The notes beneath the pieces are model-generated. The model saw nothing but the letters and a program-made list of their open reading frames with translations, made no database searches and was not told where the DNA came from. The position numbers and the translations under genes were made by a program. Below are positions 58,216 to 64,000 of a stretch of DNA of 64,000 bases, one piece after another. Origin of the DNA: Pseudomonas oryzihabitans (GTDB taxonomy: Bacteria; Pseudomonadota; Gammaproteobacteria; Pseudomonadales; Pseudomonadaceae); the NCBI RefSeq assembly GCF_006384975.1, contig NZ_CP021645.1:2074001-2138000 (forward strand), in the 5' to 3' direction. Within the stretch, counting starts at the first letter, position 1. Each line of letters opens with the position of its first letter.

Positions 58216-59064
58216 TCAAGGGGCGGTGAGAGCCGCCGCATGGTGCCGCAGATGGTCGTCGATGAAGCTGGCGACGAAGAAATAGCTGTGGTCGTAGCCA
58301 GGCTGCAGACGCAGCTCCAGCGGATGGCCGACGGCTTCCGCGACGCGTTGCAGGGCCTGGGGCTTGAGCTGTTCGGCGAGGAAGCTGTCCTGCTCGCCCT
58401 GGTCGACCAGCAGCGGCAGGCGCTCCTCGGCCTGCTCCAGCAGCGCACAGGCGTCCCACTCGGCCCAGGTGCTGCGGTCCTCGCCCAGGTAGTTCGAGAA
58501 GGCCTTGTGCCCCCAGGGACAATCCAGCGGATTGACGATGGGCGAGAAGGCCGACACCGAGCGATAGCGGCCCGGATGCCGCAGAGCGCAGATCAGCGCA
58601 CCATGGCCGCCCATGGAGTGACCACTGACGCCGCGGCGATCCGAGACCGGGAAATTGGCTTCGATCAACGCCGGCAGTTCTTCCACCACGTAATCGTGCA
58701 TGCGGTAGTGCTTGGCCCAGGGCTGCTGGGTGGCGTTGACGTAGAACCCCGCCCCCAGGCCGAAATCCCAGGCCTTCTCGGGATCGTCCGGTACGCCTTC
58801 GCCACGCGGACTGGTGTCCGGCGCCACCAGCACCAGGCCCAGCTCGGCGGCCAGGCGCTGGGCGCCAGCCTTCTGCATGAAGTTCTCATCGGTGCAGGTC
58901 AGCCCCGACAGCCAGTAAAGCACCGGCAGGTCGTTGCGCGCCTCCGCCTGGGGCGGCAGGTAGACGGCGAAGGTCATGTCGCAGTCGAGGCTGCGCGCAC
59001 GATGGCGATAGCGTTTGTGCCAACCGCCGAAACTCTTGTTGCTGGAGAGCAGTTCGAGACTCAT
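58216..59064 (-). CDS. fghA: S-formylglutathione hydrolase
   Basis: 282 residues; ATG at 59064 with GGGAG six bases upstream, preferred to the ATG at 59070 that abuts that site. Alpha/beta hydrolase of the esterase D family: [16 protein letters not shown], nucleophile Ser in [12 protein letters not shown], and catalytic Asp and His near the end ([21 protein letters not shown]). It hydrolyses S-formylglutathione to formate and glutathione, the step after AdhC, whose gene is directly upstream. Confidence 0.95.
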   Translation of the reverse strand: MSLELLSSNKSFGGWHKRYRHRARSLDCDMTFAVYLPPQAEARNDLPVLYWLSGLTCTDENFMQKAGAQRLAAELGLVLVAPDTSPRGEGVPDDPEKAWDFGLGAGFYVNATQQPWAKHYRMHDYVVEELPALIEANFPVSDRRGVSGHSMGGHGALICALRHPGRYRSVSAFSPIVNPLDCPWGHKAFSNYLGEDRSTWAEWDACALLEQAEERLPLLVDQGEQDSFLAEQLKPQALQRVAEAVGHPLELRLQPGYDHSYFFVASFIDDHLRHHAAALTAP

Positions 59065-59110
59065 GGTCATCTCCCGTGCAGAGGGCGCCGCCGGGGCGCC
59101 CTTCCGGCGA

Positions 59111-60325
<1,215 letters not shown>

Positions 60326-60327
60326 TC

Positions 60328-61230
60328 ATGGGCTGGGAAGGGATCGACGAATTCGTCGCGGTAGCGAGCACCCTGCATTTCGGCCAGGCCGCCGACCGCC
60401 TGGGCAGCTCGACCTCCCATGTCAGCCGCCAGGTGGCGCGCCTGGAAGAGCGCCTGCAGGCGCGACTGCTCTATCGCAGCACCCGCAGCGTGGTCCTCAC
60501 CGAGGCCGGCCATACCTTTCTGCAACACTGCCGACGCTTGCAGGAAGCCCGCGACGAAGCCCTGCGCGAGGTGAGCGATCTTTCCAGCCAACCCAAGGGG
60601 CTGATCCGCATGACCTGCGCCGTGACCTATGGCGAGCGTTTCGTCGTGCCGCTGGTCAACGACTTCCTCGCTCGCCATCCCGAAGTCAGCCTGGAGCTGG
60701 ACCTGACCAACCGCACCGTCGACCTCTTGCACGAAGGCTACGACCTGGCCATCCGCCTGGGCCGCCTGGCCGACTCGCGCCTGGTGGCGACGCGGCTGGC
60801 GCCGCGGGAGCTCTATCTGTGCGCCGCGCCGAGTTATCTGGAACGCTACGGCGCGCCCCATACCCTGTCCGAATTGAGTCGGCATCGTTGCCTGGTGGGT
60901 ACCAGCGACATCTGGAGTTTCCGCGAAGAGGAGCGCGAGGTGCTGCACCGGGTGCAGGGTTCCTGGCGCTGCAACAGCGGCCAGGCGGTGCTGGACGCCG
61001 CCTTGCGTGGCTTCGGCCTGTGCCAGTTGCCGGACTACTACGTGCTGCCGCACCTGGCCCGCGGCGAGTTGCGCGCCCTGCTGGAAAATCGCCAGCCACC
61101 CAACACCGCCGTCTGGGCCCTCTATCCGCAGCGACGCTTTCTCTCACCCAAGATCCGCCTGCTGGTGGAGCATCTCAAACAGGGGTTGAGTACACCGCGC
61201 CCCCGGGGTCGCCACACATCCGGAAGCTGA
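60328..61230 (+). CDS. gfnR: LysR-family regulator, GfnR-like
   Basis: 300 residues. N-terminal LysR helix-turn-helix (FVAVASTLHFGQAADRLGSSTSHVSRQVARLEERLQARLLYRS has the usual pattern) and a type 2 periplasmic-binding effector domain (YDLAIRLGRLADSRLVATRLA). Its position divergent from adhC-fghA matches GfnR of P. aeruginosa, which activates glutathione-dependent formaldehyde neutralisation. The 104-base gap to adhC should hold the shared operator; I could not fix its exact site. Confidence 0.85.
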   Translation: MGWEGIDEFVAVASTLHFGQAADRLGSSTSHVSRQVARLEERLQARLLYRSTRSVVLTEAGHTFLQHCRRLQEARDEALREVSDLSSQPKGLIRMTCAVTYGERFVVPLVNDFLARHPEVSLELDLTNRTVDLLHEGYDLAIRLGRLADSRLVATRLAPRELYLCAAPSYLERYGAPHTLSELSRHRCLVGTSDIWSFREEEREVLHRVQGSWRCNSGQAVLDAALRGFGLCQLPDYYVLPHLARGELRALLENRQPPNTAVWALYPQRRFLSPKIRLLVEHLKQGLSTPRPRGRHTSGS

Positions 61231-61338
61231 GCGCAGCGGAGGAACCGCGCCTTTCCACGGGCCTTCGAAACAGGTGTCGGTCGTCGCGGCACCGCCCCTC
61301 CCGGTGGCGCCGCGGCGTCTCTTGCAGCCGGAGGTCCC

Positions 61339-62505
61339 ATGAACGACACCCTCGATCATCACGCACTCGCCACCTGGATGAAGGCGGCGGTTCCACCTTG
61401 CCTGTCGCTCTATTTGCCCACCAAGCGCGCCTTCCCGCAACGCGAACAGAACGTCATCCGCTTCAAGAATCTGCTGCGCACCGTCGAAGCCGAGGTGCGT
61501 CAGCGCTTCCCCGAGGCCGATACCACCGCCCTGCTCGCCCCCTTGACCGCTCTGATCGACGACGCCGACTTCTGGAATCATCCACGCGGCGGCCTGATCA
61601 TCCTGCGGGACCGCGATCATCTGCACCTGCTCAAGGTAGCTGGCGGCGTACCGGAAACGGCGATGGTCAACCATCACTTCCACCTGCAGCCACTGCTGCA
61701 ACTGGCCCAGACCACCGGCCGCTATCAGGTGCTTTGCCTGTCCCGCGATCATGCCCGCCTGTTCGAAGGCAGCCGCGACAACCTGGTGGAGCTCGAACTG
61801 GCCGAAAGCGTGCCCCGGACCCTGGAAGAGGCCTTGGGCACCGACCTGACCGAAGGCAACCAGCGTGGCCTGCCCCAGGGTTTCGGCCGGGCCAGCGAGC
61901 GCGGCGACGCCATGCAGCACAATGCCGGCGGCATCAGCAAACATGACGAGCAGAATGTCGATCGCGAACGCTATTTCCTGGCCCTGGATCGGGCCCTCAC
62001 CCGCGAGCACTCGCAGCCGAGCAAGCTACCCCTGTTGCTCGCCGCCTTGCCGGAGCATCAGGCGGTCTTTCGCCGGATCAGCAACAATACCCTGCTATTG
62101 GCCGAGGGACTCGCGGGCGATCCGGGACCGCTCGACAATGAGGCCCTGAGACGCAAGGCCTGGGCGGTCATGGCGCCGCATCTCGATCGGCATCTGGGCG
62201 AATTGCTGGATACCTATGCCCAACGCCAGGGCCAGGGCCTGGCCTCGGATCGGCTGGAAGAGATCGGCGGCGCCGTACTGGATGCCCGGGTCGACACCTT
62301 GCTGGTGGAAGCCGACCGGCGCATTCCCGGCCACCTGGACTTCGATCGCCGCTTGCTGGTGCCTTCCGACCCGGCCGGCGCGAACACCGAGGACCTGCTG
62401 GATGAACTCAGCCTGCAAACCCTGCAACAGGGTGGCCAGGTACTGGTGCTGCCGCGCGAGCGAATGCCGGGCAAGACCGGCGCCGCAGCCATCTATAGAT
62501 TCTAG
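61339..62505 (+). CDS. baeRF3-type archaeo-eukaryotic release-factor-like protein
   Basis: 388 residues; GGAGG precedes the ATG. Order: N-terminal domain CLSLYLPTKRAFPQREQNVIRFKNLL, a middle segment (LQLAQTTGRYQVLCLSRDHARLFEG) and a C-terminal RNase-H/Pelota-like part (DARVDTLLVEADRRIPG, DLLDELSLQTLQQGGQVLVLP). This matches the bacterial eRF1-like families (baeRF), predicted to act on ribosomes, in hibernation or rescue; experimental data are few. The stop overlaps the end of ispD on the other strand. Confidence 0.78.
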   Translation: MNDTLDHHALATWMKAAVPPCLSLYLPTKRAFPQREQNVIRFKNLLRTVEAEVRQRFPEADTTALLAPLTALIDDADFWNHPRGGLIILRDRDHLHLLKVAGGVPETAMVNHHFHLQPLLQLAQTTGRYQVLCLSRDHARLFEGSRDNLVELELAESVPRTLEEALGTDLTEGNQRGLPQGFGRASERGDAMQHNAGGISKHDEQNVDRERYFLALDRALTREHSQPSKLPLLLAALPEHQAVFRRISNNTLLLAEGLAGDPGPLDNEALRRKAWAVMAPHLDRHLGELLDTYAQRQGQGLASDRLEEIGGAVLDARVDTLLVEADRRIPGHLDFDRRLLVPSDPAGANTEDLLDELSLQTLQQGGQVLVLPRERMPGKTGAAAIYRF

Positions 62506-63227
62506 GAGGCTGGCGTGTCCGCCAGGGCATCGAGCTGCCAGCTGCGGCGCAGCCACTCCAAGTCTTCCGGCCGGGTGATCTTGAGATTGTCCGGCCGGCC
62601 TTCCACCAGGCGCGGCGCCAGGCCCGCCCATTCCATGGCCGAGGCCTCATCGGTCACGGCGACGCCGGCCGCCAAGGCATCGGCCAGGGCTCGACTCAGC
62701 GGCCCGAGACGGAACATCTGCGGCGTATAGGCCTGCCAGACCAGGCTGCGATCCAGGGTAGCCGCGACCCGGCCATCGGCACCGGCGCGCTTGAGAGTAT
62801 CCCGCACCGGCACGGCGAGCAGGCCGCCCACGTCATCGTCCGCCAGGCAGGCCAACAGTTGGTCGATGTCGCTGCGCTGCAGGTTGGGACGCGCGGCATC
62901 GTGCACCAGCACCCAGGCGTCGTCCGCCACGCCTTGGGCGCTCAGCAGTAACAGCGCCGACAGCACCGAACTGGCGCGCTCGGCGCCGCCTTCGGCGCAG
63001 CGAATGCGCGCGTCCTGGGCGAGGGGCAACTGCGGCCACCAGGGATCGTCGTTGGCCAGCGCCACCACGATGCCCTGGGTGCCAGGATGCTCGAGGAAAG
63101 CCGCCAGGGTGTGTTCGATGACGCTACGGCCGGCCAATTCGAGGTACTGCTTGGGGCGATCCGCGCGCATGCGCGAACCGACGCCAGCGGCCGGCAGGAC
63201 GGCCCAGAACGAGGGTGCAGGAGTCAT
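62502..63227 (-). CDS. ispD: 2-C-methyl-D-erythritol 4-phosphate cytidylyltransferase
   Basis: 241 residues. The CTP-binding N-terminus AVLPAAGVGSRMRADRPKQYLEL, VLVHDAARPNL, and AVPVRDTLKRAGADG then DRSLVWQAYTPQMFR are the family blocks. Third enzyme of the MEP pathway. Four bases separate it from ftsB upstream, an order conserved across gammaproteobacteria. Confidence 0.96.
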   Translation of the reverse strand: MTPAPSFWAVLPAAGVGSRMRADRPKQYLELAGRSVIEHTLAAFLEHPGTQGIVVALANDDPWWPQLPLAQDARIRCAEGGAERASSVLSALLLLSAQGVADDAWVLVHDAARPNLQRSDIDQLLACLADDDVGGLLAVPVRDTLKRAGADGRVAATLDRSLVWQAYTPQMFRLGPLSRALADALAAGVAVTDEASAMEWAGLAPRLVEGRPDNLKITRPEDLEWLRRSWQLDALADTPAS

Positions 63228-63231
63228 CTAT

Positions 63232-63510
63232 TTATTTGGATTGCAGGAAGAGGGTTTCGCCCTGTTTGACCATGCCGAGTTCGTGGCGGGCACGCTCCTC
63301 GACGGTCTCCATGCCTTTCTTGAGCTCGACGACCTCGGCTTCGAGGATCTCGTTGCGCTCCAGCAGGCGCCTGTTCTCGCCGTTCTGGTCGGCGATCTGC
63401 TGCTTGAGTTCGCGCACCTGGGCGAAGCTGCCATCACCGACCCACAGGCGATATTGGAGACCGCCGAGTAGCAGGAGCAGGAAGGGAAACAGCCAATAGG
63501 GACTTCGCAT
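63232..63510 (-). CDS. ftsB: Cell division protein FtsB
   Basis: 92 residues; ATG at 63510. One membrane helix (YWLFPFLLLLLGGLQYRLWVG) then a coiled coil (VRELKQQIADQNGENRRLLERN, EVVELKKGMETVEERARHELG) and the conserved end GMVKQGETLFL. It links FtsQ and FtsL in the divisome. Lies between ispD and eno as in most relatives. Confidence 0.95.
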   Translation of the reverse strand: MRSPYWLFPFLLLLLGGLQYRLWVGDGSFAQVRELKQQIADQNGENRRLLERNEILEAEVVELKKGMETVEERARHELGMVKQGETLFLQSK

Positions 63511-63676
63511 GGACGGTACGGATTCGCGGACGGCGGATGCCGCAAAGGACGGCGGCAAAAACGAAAACAGGATAGAAGCCCGGCTCTACGCTTGTAAACT
63601 GGGCATCTATCCTGTGGTTCGTCAGACGATTCAGGAGGCGACGAACTGAATCCCCGCCTCCGCGCTCGCGCAGCCC

Positions 63677-64000
<324 letters not shown>

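Overview
The window is high-GC DNA that I read as a Pseudomonas chromosome, possibly of the P. oryzihabitans/psychrotolerans type, although the species is a guess. The main evidence is the right half. It runs erdR-dgkA, a PA3611-like gene, a LOG-family gene, recX-recA-pncC, mutS-fdxA-rsmZ-rpoS-nlpD-pcm-surE-truD-ispF, fghA-adhC-gfnR, ispD-ftsB-eno. As I remember it, this is the order of the P. aeruginosa PA3603-PA3635 region. The ptxS-kguEKTD operon and an rsmZ RNA between fdxA and rpoS also fit this genus.

Left part (1-21 kb): a mosaic of accessory and stress genes. It holds a secreted ClpP-like protein, a DmeR/DmeF nickel-cobalt efflux pair, an AhpD-like gene divergent from a MocR regulator, a chemoreceptor, and a lone AT-rich nuclease-like gene (DUF6602). 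It continues with DUF2252, mgtC, a UvrA2-like ABC ATPase, an MFS exporter, cobF, a GNAT, a DUF2946/PepSY pair and azoR inside intergenic repeats. It ends with a broken hut locus, in which hutC and hutH are intact but hutU survives only as a frameshifted tail.

Middle (21-35 kb): a four-gene ABC importer/HAD phosphatase operon of the family annotated as 2-aminoethylphosphonate transporters, divergent from a DeoR regulator. Next comes the conserved transglutaminase / circularly permuted ATP-grasp / transglutaminase triad, whose first and largest gene carries a one-base frameshift. A zinc metallopeptidase follows.

Right part (34-64 kb): core housekeeping genes in the order above. Relative to P. 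aeruginosa there is a 2-ketogluconate block (ptxS, kguE, kguK, kguT, kguD), a small unknown ORF and a hybrid histidine kinase between pncC and mutS. Regulatory sites readable by eye include two identical PtxS operators, a LexA box at recA, a HutC-type operator, a candidate GacA site with promoter and terminator for rsmZ, and terminators after rpoS, recA, fghA and the ABC operon.

Repeats: two copies of a 140-200 bp element with terminal inverted repeats (after the EamA gene and between recA and recX), plus two families of intergenic palindromes (around azoR and between the LOG gene and recX). I saw no tRNA, rRNA, CRISPR array, prophage or insertion sequence.
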